Assembly (NCBI GenBank): GCA_913064945.1
Contig: CAJYAN010000018.1
Location: 1 to 46,734, forward strand
Source: an uncultured Gammaproteobacteria bacterium
Lineage (GTDB): Bacteria > Pseudomonadota > Gammaproteobacteria > UBA6429 > Thiohalophilaceae
DNA: 46,734 nucleotides
Direction: 5' to 3'
Below, one piece after another: positions 38,463 to 46,615 of the stretch. A program made the translations under genes and the position numbers. The notes under the pieces were generated by a model that saw only the letters and a list, made by a program, of their open reading frames with translations, had not been told where the DNA came from and did no database searches. The first letter of the stretch is position 1. Each line of letters opens with the position of its first letter.

Positions 38463-39365
38463 TTAATAATCCATCTTACCGCCAGCGGCGGCCGTCAGCG
38501 CTTCCTTAATCGCAGACGGTGCACACATGATGGAGGCAAAACTGTTACTGCCCATCATCGACAGGTCCGGAAAGCTAATCGCAATGCGGAATTCCGCCGG
38601 CAGGGCATAGACATGCTTACCGGAAATCACCATTTCATAGGGCAGGTGTGCACTGGATTTATATTCTTTAAAATCGATGCGACTCATAATATACTGGTCA
38701 CCACTGCAATCGTTATTCTTCGGGCCGCTCATATGAACGCCGATCAGGGTCTTTTCCTTACCCGGCAGATCGATGCGATACACCTGAGAGACCCCACCGG
38801 CCTTCGCCGCCAGTTGTTTCTCGACCGCCGCAATCGCCGCCGCATGGCTCTTGTATTCCGCAAGGTCCAGACGGTCATAAAAATACGGCATCAAAAACTT
38901 GTAGTGGTAGTCGCGCAGGTCTGACTTGCTCAAACCCTTTTCCGGACCATATTGACCCTGATTACCTAGCGCCTTGTTCAATGCCGCCGTGACATCATCC
39001 ATATCCGTTTTCATTTGGTACGCATTGGCCATATACGTCGGATTGGTATAAGCAATCTGCATACCGCTGCCAGCCTTGGTGATACTGACACGCTGGGCGG
39101 CACCAAAAATGCCGTAATCCGACATCGCTGCCGCTGCCTTCATCGCCGGGCTGGTGACCACCACAATCGTAGTACCGGGATAGGGACTCACATCACCGAC
39201 GACTGCAAAACCGCCGGCGGTGAGTTTCTGTTTTACCGCTGACACCACCTGAGCCATATCGCCAGTGATGCTATCTGCTTTGAAATAGGGTTTGATTAGT
39301 GCATCGCTTGCCGAGGCACTCGCCACAGCAAACAAAAAGAGAAAACCGGTAATTAAAGATTTCAT
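38463..39365 (-). CDS. Periplasmic protein with DUF302-like domain
   Basis: The 300-residue protein has a signal peptide (MKSLITGFLFLFAVASASA). The first half (about 30-140) resembles DUF302 (VVSAVKQKLTAGGFAVVGDV, later MQIAYTNPTYMANAYQM). The second half has similar secondary structure and two cysteines (NNDCSG and SIMCAP), perhaps a diverged second copy. DUF302 proteins are small periplasmic or membrane-bound domains of unknown function common in sulfur oxidisers. It is its own transcription unit between two terminators and beside the dsrE2-fadL pair. Confidence 0.7.
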   Translation of the reverse strand: MKSLITGFLFLFAVASASASDALIKPYFKADSITGDMAQVVSAVKQKLTAGGFAVVGDVSPYPGTTIVVVTSPAMKAAAAMSDYGIFGAAQRVSITKAGSGMQIAYTNPTYMANAYQMKTDMDDVTAALNKALGNQGQYGPEKGLSKSDLRDYHYKFLMPYFYDRLDLAEYKSHAAAIAAVEKQLAAKAGGVSQVYRIDLPGKEKTLIGVHMSGPKNNDCSGDQYIMSRIDFKEYKSSAHLPYEMVISGKHVYALPAEFRIAISFPDLSMMGSNSFASIMCAPSAIKEALTAAAGGKMDY

Positions 39366-39394
39366 ACAAGTACCTCTAAAATATTTTTGGAAAA

Positions 39395-39422
39395 AAAAGG
39401 GCTATGCGAACATAGCCCTTTT
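39395..39422. terminator. Strong rho-independent terminator
   Basis: A perfect 12-bp stem AAAAGGGCTATG/CATAGCCCTTTT with loop CGAA, with eight A on its left giving a T-run on the minus strand. It follows the fadL-type gene at 39452 and can stop transcription in either direction. Confidence 0.92.
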
Positions 39423-39451
39423 GTCGAACCACTAAGACTCAACTGAACAGC

Positions 39452-40723
39452 TTAGAACTTCCAGCCGTAGGCAACACCCAGTGAATCCTGGCTCATTTTC
39501 AGGTTGGCTTCAGCACCTGATATAACGTTACCTGAATTATCTCTGATTGACTGACTACCATTGACAGTCTTCTCAAAGGCATGCATATAGGCCACGGTCA
39601 ACTCTGCCTTGTTGGCCAGTGTCCAGGTTGCACCCAGGGTCAGGTGGTCTTCGACCACACCTGGGGCCAGCAGGTTAAAAAGCGTCTGGTTTGCAGGAAT
39701 CGGCTGGTCACCATGATTCCAACCGGCACGTAAGACCAATGAGTCACTATACTGGTAATCAAAGCCCAGTTTGTAAACCGTCATATCCTGCCAGCCAAAA
39801 CCTGAGCCGCCTGCTGTTCCTAACAAATTAGTTCCAGGATTGGGATTTGATATGGACTTCACTTCACTGTAATTAATTTTAGTGATGTCCAGCGCCACAT
39901 TCATCCTGGGGCTTGCCTTCACCGCGATACCGACACCATAAGTCGATGGGATATCAAACTTACCATTCTCTGCGAACAGGCCTTTGTACTTGTCAAACGC
40001 CTTCATGTCGGCCTTTGACTGATAAGTTAAACCCACGGTTACCATGTCATTGATGGTGCCCGTCCAGCCCAGGCGGAGACTATAACCCGTCGAGGTATCA
40101 TCACCGTTATCGGACACACTCCCTACGTGTGATGTATGAGCGTTATCGTTAAAATTCTGCAGACCTGTCGCCTTGAATTTCTGGTAAATCAAATTCACGG
40201 CGACACCAATGGCATTCTTATCGTTCAGCTTTCTGGAATAGTTCGGTGCGATATACAACTGCTCAAGGTTCACACCGGCATTGGTGCTACCAAACCATGC
40301 AATAGGCTTTTTATAGCTGGTATTCATACCACCATTACCAAATACCGATACACCCCAGGAACTGACATTATCGATCATCGAGTTATAGCCAAATTCCGGG
40401 ATCAGGAACATATCGTCCTTATTTGGACTGTAGCTACCGTTATAACTACTATATGCTCCCGAAAAACCGGTAATTGATGTTGTACGCACCGGCTTAAACA
40501 GGTCAACACCAAAATCAATGCGGCCACCGACTAAAACAGAGTTTGCAGGGTTAGTCCCTGCCGCCAGCGCATCCTGACCATAGGCGATACCCGCACCGGC
40601 CATGCCCTTGGCTTTCATACCAACACCATGCGCGAAATAACCATTCGTCGCGTTTGCACCAAATGAGGCTACCATACCGGCAGCAACCAGACCCGCCATC
40701 AGGCTCTTATTAAACTTCTTCAT
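39452..40723 (-). CDS. FadL-family outer-membrane transporter
   Basis: FadL-type (OMPP1/TodX) barrels let hydrophobic compounds such as fatty acids or aromatics diffuse into the outer membrane. The 423-residue protein has a signal peptide (cleavage after ANA25), the N-terminal hatch segment NGYFAHGVGMKAKGMAGAG with NPAN, a 14-strand-like repeated beta pattern, and a terminal Phe (GWKF). It lies 64 bases after dsrE2 on the same strand and is followed by a terminator, so dsrE2-fadL looks like one unit. The substrate is unknown; the neighbours suggest sulfur chemistry. Confidence 0.88.
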   Translation of the reverse strand: MKKFNKSLMAGLVAAGMVASFGANATNGYFAHGVGMKAKGMAGAGIAYGQDALAAGTNPANSVLVGGRIDFGVDLFKPVRTTSITGFSGAYSSYNGSYSPNKDDMFLIPEFGYNSMIDNVSSWGVSVFGNGGMNTSYKKPIAWFGSTNAGVNLEQLYIAPNYSRKLNDKNAIGVAVNLIYQKFKATGLQNFNDNAHTSHVGSVSDNGDDTSTGYSLRLGWTGTINDMVTVGLTYQSKADMKAFDKYKGLFAENGKFDIPSTYGVGIAVKASPRMNVALDITKINYSEVKSISNPNPGTNLLGTAGGSGFGWQDMTVYKLGFDYQYSDSLVLRAGWNHGDQPIPANQTLFNLLAPGVVEDHLTLGATWTLANKAELTVAYMHAFEKTVNGSQSIRDNSGNVISGAEANLKMSQDSLGVAYGWKF

Positions 40724-40787
40724 TATGACTCTCCTCCACTTAACGTAGGTATTTTATTGAACTACTTTTATTAATTACTTGTTATCA

Positions 40788-41267
40788 CTAGATGTACAGA
40801 CAAATATCGGATTCACCGGCAAATTCAAAAAACGTTGCCGCGCCTCCAAATTCAATTCCATCGACAAATTCCGCAGGGTTCATATCAAACAGGTCAACCG
40901 TCATCTGACAGGCGACCATTTTCACTTCGGCTTCACTACAAAGTTCACGCAGTTCTTCGAGGCTGGCAACACCTTTTGACTTCATTTTGGACTTCATCAT
41001 CATGGTCATGATGCTTTGCATACCGGGAATCGCGGTACCAATGACCGGAAACCACTTGTCCATTCCCATGGGCATCGGCATTCCAGGATTACCCAGCGGG
41101 CTGACCTGGACATTCATTTTTTTCTTGAGTAGTTGCAGGCCGTAAAAGGTGAAAAAGATTTGTACCTCATAACCCAGTGCGGCGGCTGTAGAAGCCAGGA
41201 TAAACGGGGGGTAACCCCAGTCGAGTGTGCCTTTAGTGGCAATTATGGCAAGTTTCTTTTCGCTCAT
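40788..41267 (-). CDS. dsrE2: DsrE2-type sulfur-trafficking protein (DsrE/F/H-like)
   Basis: DsrE-family proteins carry sulfane sulfur on a cysteine and pass it to TusA in dissimilatory sulfur oxidation. The start at 41267 (ATG after AGGGG) gives 159 residues and opens KKLAIIATKGTLDWGYPP, the usual N-terminus of the DsrE2 group. C120 in KMVACQMTVDLFDM is at the position of the conserved active cysteine; C110 is second. Two hydrophobic stretches (about 20-47 and 73-92) fit the membrane association seen in this group. tusA is 2.8 kb away, with two fadL genes and a Crp/Fnr gene nearby. Confidence 0.88.
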   Translation of the reverse strand: MSEKKLAIIATKGTLDWGYPPFILASTAAALGYEVQIFFTFYGLQLLKKKMNVQVSPLGNPGMPMPMGMDKWFPVIGTAIPGMQSIMTMMMKSKMKSKGVASLEELRELCSEAEVKMVACQMTVDLFDMNPAEFVDGIEFGGAATFFEFAGESDICLYI

Positions 41268-41442
41268 GAATGTTTCCCCTATCACTAGCAGTTTTATAAT
41301 ATGGTTGATGGGGGGTATTTTGCCGTCTCTGCAAAAAAGTTCAGTGCCTTTTGGCACATAACTGCCTTTTATTTACGGGGAAGGTCTTAAGAGTAGTCTG
41401 TACTGAAAACAGGGAGATTTTAAAAAAACGCTGACATTTCAG

Positions 41443-41459
41443 TCAGTAAGTATTACTGA
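41443..41459. promoter_or_regulatory. Palindromic operator candidate upstream of dsrE2
   Basis: TCAGTAA-GTA-TTACTGA is a perfect 7-3-7 inverted repeat 176 bases before the dsrE2 start and after the crp-type gene. It shares AGTA/TACT half-sites with palindromes in the tusA-bepA gap. It may be an operator or a weak hairpin. Confidence 0.45.
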
Positions 41460-41560
41460 GAAGCACTTAGAAGACACCGCTGGCCACCGTAAACGATAGC
41501 GCGTGCCAGTTCAGTACCGCAATCTTTAATGCCGTGTCGAATAGCGAGCCATACTCGCCG

Positions 41561-42304
41561 TCAGGAAATATCTTTACGAACCTTGCCCTTACCTTCTCCG
41601 ACCAGATGCAGGGTATGTTTACAAAGCAAATGAATGCGGCCACGGGCCAGCTGAATACAGCGCTTGTGTTCAAAGTCTTTCAGTATGCGGCTTACCATCT
41701 CACGAGTCGTCCCCAGCTCATGGGCAATATCACTATGCGTCACCTGTACCGGACGACCGCAGTTACGTTCAAACTGATTGTTTAGCCAGCAGGCCACTCG
41801 TAAATCCAGTCGATCAAAGGCAAAACCCGAAACCAGATTGGCCATATGCGCCAGTCGCTCGGTGAGATTACGCAGGACATAGCCACGGAAGCTGCTGGAT
41901 TCCGCCAGTGCCTTGTGAAAGGCCGCCCGTGAAATAACCAGGCCACGCATGACCGTTTCGGAACTGGCCATGACCGAGAACTGGATACCATCGACCAGAT
42001 TATTGAGATTGTGAATACAAAGCTGACCGGGTTCGACACGATAAAGCGTGACTTCACGCCCCTCATCTGAATTCTTGTACACACGTACAGAGCCCTCAAC
42101 AATGAGCATCAGGTGCTTACAGTCAATACCTTCGCGGAATAACAGGGTATTGGCGGTGCAGCCATGCACCCTGGCGCTGGACAACATTTCCCAGCAGGCC
42201 TCATCCGCGTTTTCAATCAGGTCAGGATAATCGGTGAGCAGTTTTTTTAACTCTACCTGCTCATAAGAAGCTGATGGGGCCAGCAAAGGGGCAACTGTAC
42301 TCAT
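41561..42304 (-). CDS. Crp/Fnr-family transcriptional regulator
   Basis: The 247-residue protein has an N-terminal cyclic-nucleotide-fold sensor (about 20-140; FREGIDCKHLMLIVEGSVRVY) and a C-terminal winged helix (about 175-245), with the recognition region VTHSDIAHELGTTREMVSRIL. The residues for cAMP binding do not look conserved. Four cysteines (C37, C49, C62, C96) in the sensor half suggest a redox or sulfane-sulfur signal, but the spacing is not that of FNR, so an iron-sulfur cluster cannot be claimed. It is divergent from a fadL gene and upstream of dsrE2, and may control both. Exact subfamily is not assigned. Confidence 0.88.
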   Translation of the reverse strand: MSTVAPLLAPSASYEQVELKKLLTDYPDLIENADEACWEMLSSARVHGCTANTLLFREGIDCKHLMLIVEGSVRVYKNSDEGREVTLYRVEPGQLCIHNLNNLVDGIQFSVMASSETVMRGLVISRAAFHKALAESSSFRGYVLRNLTERLAHMANLVSGFAFDRLDLRVACWLNNQFERNCGRPVQVTHSDIAHELGTTREMVSRILKDFEHKRCIQLARGRIHLLCKHTLHLVGEGKGKVRKDIS

Positions 42305-42694
42305 AATGTGTTTTACCTCGACCTGTAATACACCGGATGGCTCGGTATCGCCCGCGATACCCTAACATTTCCACACAGGGGAATTCACGAACGCAACGCT
42401 TCAGGATAGCCTAACTTCGTCCGTGAATGATACCAAATAAGCAAGCGTAATGTTGTATTAGAACCACAATATGTATTGATTAAGCATCACCATAGTGGTG
42501 CAAGTGACAATAGTATTCGACGAGCCACGTCATTGAGTCAAGTCTTTGTTTTAGCCTGTACAAACATAAGTAACTGCTTATGTTGAATTTTCCGACAGGC
42601 CCACAGCGATAAAAAATTTAAAAACCTGAAATCTAGTGCTATGGTCTATGCATACCAAAACATCATCAGGGGAATTCCTCAGGGAGAGCACGCC
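42305..42694. promoter_or_regulatory. Divergent control region between crp-type and fadL genes
   Basis: No gene is seen in the 390 bases. CACCA-TAG-TGGTG (42488-42500) is a perfect inverted repeat and the best operator candidate. The nearby TTGATTAAGCATCA is only half an FNR site. AGGGAGAG (42681-42688) is the ribosome site of the following gene. Confidence 0.45.
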
Positions 42695-43927
42695 ATGAAA
42701 TATTTATCCTCAAAGCTCCGTGCCAGCACCGTGATTACGGGCATCGCCACCTTTTGTTTGCTCAATGGCCAGGTATTTGCCTCTGGTTTTCGCATTCCCG
42801 AGCTCTCCATTGCCGGTCTTGGCACAGCCAACGCCCTGGTTGCCAATACCACGGAAGTAGGTGCCCTGGCCTATAACCCCGCGGGGATGGCCTTTCACAA
42901 CGATCAGCAAGTCACGGCTGGCCTCGTCAATATCAATCTGGATCTGCGTGCCACGCCAACAGGCGGGACGAATACGAAGAGTACGGGAGAGTCATCCTTT
43001 CTCGTCCCTAATTTATATTACATGTCACGCCTCAATGAGCGCTGGACCTGGGGCGTAGCACTTAATGCCCCCTTTGGTCTGGAAACCAAATGGCCAAAAG
43101 ATACCTTTCCCGGCTTCACCGGGGCGCTTGATGGTGCCGAGCCCGCCCTGAGCAAGATTGAAATGCTTAACCTGAATCCGAATATTGCCTACCAGATCGA
43201 TAAAAACAGCAGTTTTTCTTTTGGTGTTGATTACTACGATGTCCGCAAGGTCAACCTCAATACGCAATCCAGTGTTATTTCCGGTAGCGGCCATAAATAT
43301 GGCTGGAACATCAGTTTTATTCAAAAGGCCGGTGACCTCCAGTTCGGATTCTCCTATCACGATGCCATCAAAGTTCCTCTCAAGGGCACGCTTGGCACAA
43401 CCCCCGTTGCGACAGAGGTGGAATTCCCTGCAATGGCACAGTTTGGCGTGGTTTACCAGGCAACTCAGAGGCTGGCACTCGAATTTGATGTCGATAAGAC
43501 TGACTGGAGTAGTTACGACAACATCCAGATTCGTTCTGCGGCAAGCAACGCCACCCTGGCCACCTCAACCAGTAACTGGGAAGATTCGACGGCCTATCGC
43601 CTAAGTGGAATTTACAAACTCACCGACAAAACCAAGCTTTTCTTTGGCTATTCCAAAGACAATACGCCACAAACGGGACCCTTTCGCTTCTCGGCGCGGT
43701 TACCCGATGCCGATCGCCAGCTCTATAGCGTGGGTGTGCAGCACGCGTTTGGTGTCTGGACACTCGAGGCCGCATATATGTATATCAACATCGATAGCAA
43801 GACCGTCAACAGTAGCACGTCTTTTGGAACCTATGGCACCGATGCGAACGGCACCGTCCTGTATAATGGCGTTTACGACACCAAAATTAATCTCTTTGGT
43901 CTCGGCATCAATTACGCTTTCAGATAA
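42695..43927 (+). CDS. Second FadL-family outer-membrane transporter
   Basis: The start at 42695 (ATG after AGGGAGAG) gives 410 residues with a signal peptide (cleavage near VFA-SGF). GFRIPELSIAGLGTANAL and YNPAGMAF are the FadL hatch motifs, followed by an amphipathic beta-strand pattern to GINYAFR. It is closer to typical FadL/TodX than the protein at 39452 and clearly diverged from it, so this is not a recent duplication. It is divergent from the Crp/Fnr gene and convergent with tusA. Confidence 0.88.
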   Translation: MKYLSSKLRASTVITGIATFCLLNGQVFASGFRIPELSIAGLGTANALVANTTEVGALAYNPAGMAFHNDQQVTAGLVNINLDLRATPTGGTNTKSTGESSFLVPNLYYMSRLNERWTWGVALNAPFGLETKWPKDTFPGFTGALDGAEPALSKIEMLNLNPNIAYQIDKNSSFSFGVDYYDVRKVNLNTQSSVISGSGHKYGWNISFIQKAGDLQFGFSYHDAIKVPLKGTLGTTPVATEVEFPAMAQFGVVYQATQRLALEFDVDKTDWSSYDNIQIRSAASNATLATSTSNWEDSTAYRLSGIYKLTDKTKLFFGYSKDNTPQTGPFRFSARLPDADRQLYSVGVQHAFGVWTLEAAYMYINIDSKTVNSSTSFGTYGTDANGTVLYNGVYDTKINLFGLGINYAFR

Positions 43928-43969
43928 TGGGCGGGGGCTTTGTTAGGGGGTGATAACCCGAGGAAAACA

Positions 43970-44001
43970 ACCCTCTCCGCGTTGCGAAACGCCGAGAGGG
44001 T
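43970..44001. terminator. Hairpin terminator between convergent genes
   Basis: A 14-bp stem with one mismatch (left arm ACCCTCTCCGCGTT, loop GCGA) lies between the fadL gene ending at 43927 and tusA ending at 44029. T-rich sequence follows on both strands but no long T-run, so activity is likely bidirectional and perhaps partial. Confidence 0.75.
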
Positions 44002-44028
44002 CGTTATGAAAACCGTCTGGCGGTCTCC

Positions 44029-44259
44029 TTATGATTTCTTGATCAGAAAGAAGAACTTGCCGCCTTCTTCTTTGGATTCCATTAATTCATTACCTGTCTG
44101 CTTGGCAAAGGCTTCAAAGTCTTTTACCGAACCAGGATCAGTAGCGATAATGTGCAGAACCTGACCTGCAGACAGACCCGCCAGTGATTTTTTAGCTCGC
44201 AAAATAGGTAGCGGACAATTCAAACCGGTCGCGTCGAGTTCTTGATCGAAATTAGCCAT
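44029..44259 (-). CDS. tusA: Sulfur carrier protein TusA
   Basis: TusA carries persulfide sulfur on one cysteine between rhodaneses, DsrE-type proteins and sulfur-oxidising enzymes, or for tRNA thiolation. The 76-residue protein has the family motif C15-P-L-P18 in ATGLNCPLPILRAKK and the SirA/TusA fold to the end. AAGGAGT precedes the ATG. In sulfur oxidisers tusA is often beside dsrE2 and a rhodanese; no rhodanese is in this window. The nearby sox genes and DsrE2 suggest a role in sulfur oxidation. Confidence 0.95.
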   Translation of the reverse strand: MANFDQELDATGLNCPLPILRAKKSLAGLSAGQVLHIIATDPGSVKDFEAFAKQTGNELMESKEEGGKFFFLIKKS

Positions 44260-44448
44260 TTGTTTTACTCCTTAGGTTTAGCTTGATTGGCATGCAGGCA
44301 CCCTGGGTACCATTTATTAGAAAACAATTTTGTACTTATATGACAACTATGTTTAGAAAACAACTTTTTATCTATGTGCCTTTATATCAAATATGCGTAT
44401 TATCTTGCAGGAATAAATATTAGTTGAACCTAGTTATTTTATTTCAGT

Positions 44449-44491
44449 CTTACTAATCAGTAAGTTATCAATTACCTAGTATTTTACTAGG
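44449..44491. promoter_or_regulatory. Two palindromes in the tusA-bepA divergent region
   Basis: CTTACT-AATC-AGTAAG (44449-44464) and CCTAGTA-TTT-TACTAGG (44475-44491) are perfect inverted repeats 10 bases apart. The second has the same 7-3-7 layout as the site before dsrE2. The region is AT-rich and lies upstream of both genes. Confidence 0.45.
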
Positions 44492-44592
44492 GTATGTGCT
44501 TAATTGGAAGGCTGAGAAGAATTTTTGAGCTGGGACAACGTTATTCAGCCCAACCCATTTGTTTTATTTACAGGATAAACCCGCCAACTACC

Positions 44593-46035
44593 ATGTTTCA
44601 CCATTTCCTCAAGGCTTGTCTACTCGTCTCCATGCTGCTCGCAATCACGCCGTCGGTATGCATGGCACAAACCACTGATTTACCGGATATCGGTGGTATT
44701 GCCAATGCCCCCTCCCCCGAGGATGAACACCGCATGGGCCAGGCGGTTATGCGAAATTTGCGCCGTGCCGGGGCCCTGGTCGATGACTTGCAACTCACTG
44801 ACTATATTAATGACCTTGGCTACCGTTTACTCGCCACACATGAGCAGACGGGGCTGGAGTTTCACTTTTTTCTGGTCAATGACAAGGTCATCAACGCCTT
44901 TGCCCTGCCGGGAGGCTATATCGGCATCAACTACGGCCTTATCCTGGCTTCGCAGAGTGAGGACGAACTGGCCGCCGTCGTCGCACACGAAATAGCTCAT
45001 ATCACACAAAAACACTTTTCCCGTAGCTATGCTCACCAATCAAGCCAGATCCCTGTTATCGCCGCCATTATCGCCGCCGCGATGTTGGGCAATGCCCAGG
45101 TAGGCCAGGCCGCCATCGCAGGCTCCGTCGCATTACAGGCGCAACAACAATTAAGTTTTAGTCGCTCAAATGAGCGGGAAGCTGACCGCATTGGCATCGG
45201 TATGTTGGCCAAAGCCGGGTTTGACCCCCATGGAATGGCTGCTTTTTTTGGTCGCCTCGAAGAGCAGTCCAGACTTTATGGTCCACAGGCACCTGAGTTT
45301 CTGCGCACCCACCCGGTCACCGTGAATCGTATAACTGACGCCAATAACCGCGCCAGTCAGTTTCAATATAAACCCAAGGCCAGCAGCATCGAATACCTTC
45401 TCATGCGCAGTCGCCTGCAGGTCCTGAGTGCGGATCAACCAGCCGAGATTTTGCGCACGCTGACTGAACAAAGAGACAGCACACCCAAGCCGGGGCTTGG
45501 TCTTGAGTATGGGTGCCTACTGGCGGAAATTGAAAATAAAGACTATGTCGCTGCCGATAAGACCATTGGCAGCCTGACAACATCGGAAAAGGATCACTTG
45601 CCCGTACGGTTGGCCATCCTGCAGGCTGAACTCCATCGTCAGCCCAGGCTCGCCATAAAACATTATCAGGATCTGCTGCAATTTTATCCAAACGATGCCG
45701 CTGTAATACATGACTACGCGGAGGCGTTACTCACTTTAAACAAGCCGGCCGAGGCACAAAATCTACTCAACGAGGTACTGAAAAAGAATCCAGAGCAACC
45801 GCTCTTTTTTCGACTCCTGGCAAAGACAGAGTCCCGCCTCTCCAACCAGGCAGCCTCCCATCAGGCGATGGCAGAGTTCTACTACCAGACGGGACAGGTA
45901 ACACAGGCCATACAACAACTCGAGCTTGCCTTAAAAGCCGGCAACCTGGATTTTTATCGCTTAAGCCAGATAGAGGCACGACAATCTGAATTTAAAGATG
46001 AGTTGCAACAGCTGAAAAACTCCAAAGACAATTAA
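44593..46035 (+). CDS. bepA: BepA-type periplasmic M48 metalloprotease with TPRs
   Basis: BepA (YfgC) helps LptD and other outer-membrane proteins fold and degrades failed intermediates. The start at 44593 opens a signal peptide (KACLLVSMLLAITPSVCMA); an upstream frame from 44494 would bury it. No strong ribosome site is at the proper distance. The 480-residue protein has the zinc motif H132-E133-IA-H136, the third ligand E194 in NEREADRIG, and a C-terminal TPR region (about 290-470). Length matches E. coli BepA. It is divergent from tusA; sox genes follow. Confidence 0.9.
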   Translation: MFHHFLKACLLVSMLLAITPSVCMAQTTDLPDIGGIANAPSPEDEHRMGQAVMRNLRRAGALVDDLQLTDYINDLGYRLLATHEQTGLEFHFFLVNDKVINAFALPGGYIGINYGLILASQSEDELAAVVAHEIAHITQKHFSRSYAHQSSQIPVIAAIIAAAMLGNAQVGQAAIAGSVALQAQQQLSFSRSNEREADRIGIGMLAKAGFDPHGMAAFFGRLEEQSRLYGPQAPEFLRTHPVTVNRITDANNRASQFQYKPKASSIEYLLMRSRLQVLSADQPAEILRTLTEQRDSTPKPGLGLEYGCLLAEIENKDYVAADKTIGSLTTSEKDHLPVRLAILQAELHRQPRLAIKHYQDLLQFYPNDAAVIHDYAEALLTLNKPAEAQNLLNEVLKKNPEQPLFFRLLAKTESRLSNQAASHQAMAEFYYQTGQVTQAIQQLELALKAGNLDFYRLSQIEARQSEFKDELQQLKNSKDN

Positions 46036-46100
46036 ATCCAGCTTGTAGAATGGCGCATGTATTTAAGCGTTTTCTAATTTACTAAACTTTCGTTTACCCC

Positions 46101-46128
46101 TTGCGATCCAATACCTTTTCTGTATGCT
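46101..46128 (+). promoter_or_regulatory. Possible promoter of the sox genes
   Basis: TTGCGA (46101-46106) and TATGCT (46123-46128) are 16 bp apart, each matching four of six consensus bases. The start would be near 46135, about 90 bases before soxX. Confidence 0.4.
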
Positions 46129-46179
46129 AGAGGCCATAGCGTATAACGGTGTTGGTTTGTTATAAGCATAATAATTACT

Positions 46180-46193
46180 CGGTGTTATCACCG
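46180..46193. promoter_or_regulatory. Palindrome in the sox leader
   Basis: CGGTG-TTAT-CACCG is a perfect 5-4-5 inverted repeat about 32 bases before the soxX ATG, between the presumed promoter and the AGGAGGAG ribosome site. Part of it (CGGTGTT) also occurs at 46147-46153. It could be a regulator site or an RNA hairpin. Confidence 0.4.
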
Positions 46194-46225
46194 TAATCGT
46201 CGATATTAAATTTTAGGAGGAGACC

Positions 46226-46591
46226 ATGCGGAAACCCGCCAAACTGATCGCTGCATCTAGTGTTCTTGCGGTATTGCTCGGTACATTGGCAGCAGCGCCT
46301 CAAATCGCTTCTGCGGATGACATGGTAGCATTAGGCAAAAAGATTGCTGAGAATCGCAAGCTAGGTAACTGCTTCACATGTCATAGTTATGAAGGTGCCA
46401 ACTTGCCCGGAAATATTGGGCCACCCCTGGTTGCTATGAAGGCCCGCTTTCCTGATAAGGCCAAGCTTCGCGCACAAATCTATGATGCTACAAAAAATAA
46501 CCCGAACACATTAATGCCTCCTTTCGGCAAGTATGGCGTCCTGACTGCCAAGGAAATTGATGCGGTTACTGATTGGGTATACACACTATAA
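46226..46591 (+). CDS. soxX: Sulfur oxidation c-type cytochrome SoxX
   Basis: SoxX pairs with SoxA to attach thiosulfate to SoxY and accepts the released electrons in the periplasm. The 121-residue protein has a signal peptide (cleavage after ASA30), one haem site C49-FT-C52-H53, and a likely axial Met in TLMPPFGKYG (M97). AGGAGGAG precedes the ATG. soxY follows after 24 bases, as expected for soxXY. Length and the DWVYTL end fit SoxX. Confidence 0.93.
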   Translation: MRKPAKLIAASSVLAVLLGTLAAAPQIASADDMVALGKKIAENRKLGNCFTCHSYEGANLPGNIGPPLVAMKARFPDKAKLRAQIYDATKNNPNTLMPPFGKYGVLTAKEIDAVTDWVYTL

Positions 46592-46615
46592 ATTAACGAT
46601 TTGCGGAGAATCCAA

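Noticed and set aside
41467-41673. 68-codon minus-strand frame overlapping the end of the Crp/Fnr gene
   Set aside because: It lies mostly in another frame of the regulator gene, lacks a ribosome site and has no recognisable domain.
42476-42489. FNR/Anr-like site TTGATTAAGCATCA
   Set aside because: Only the left half fits TTGAT-N4-ATCAA; the right half is shifted by one base.
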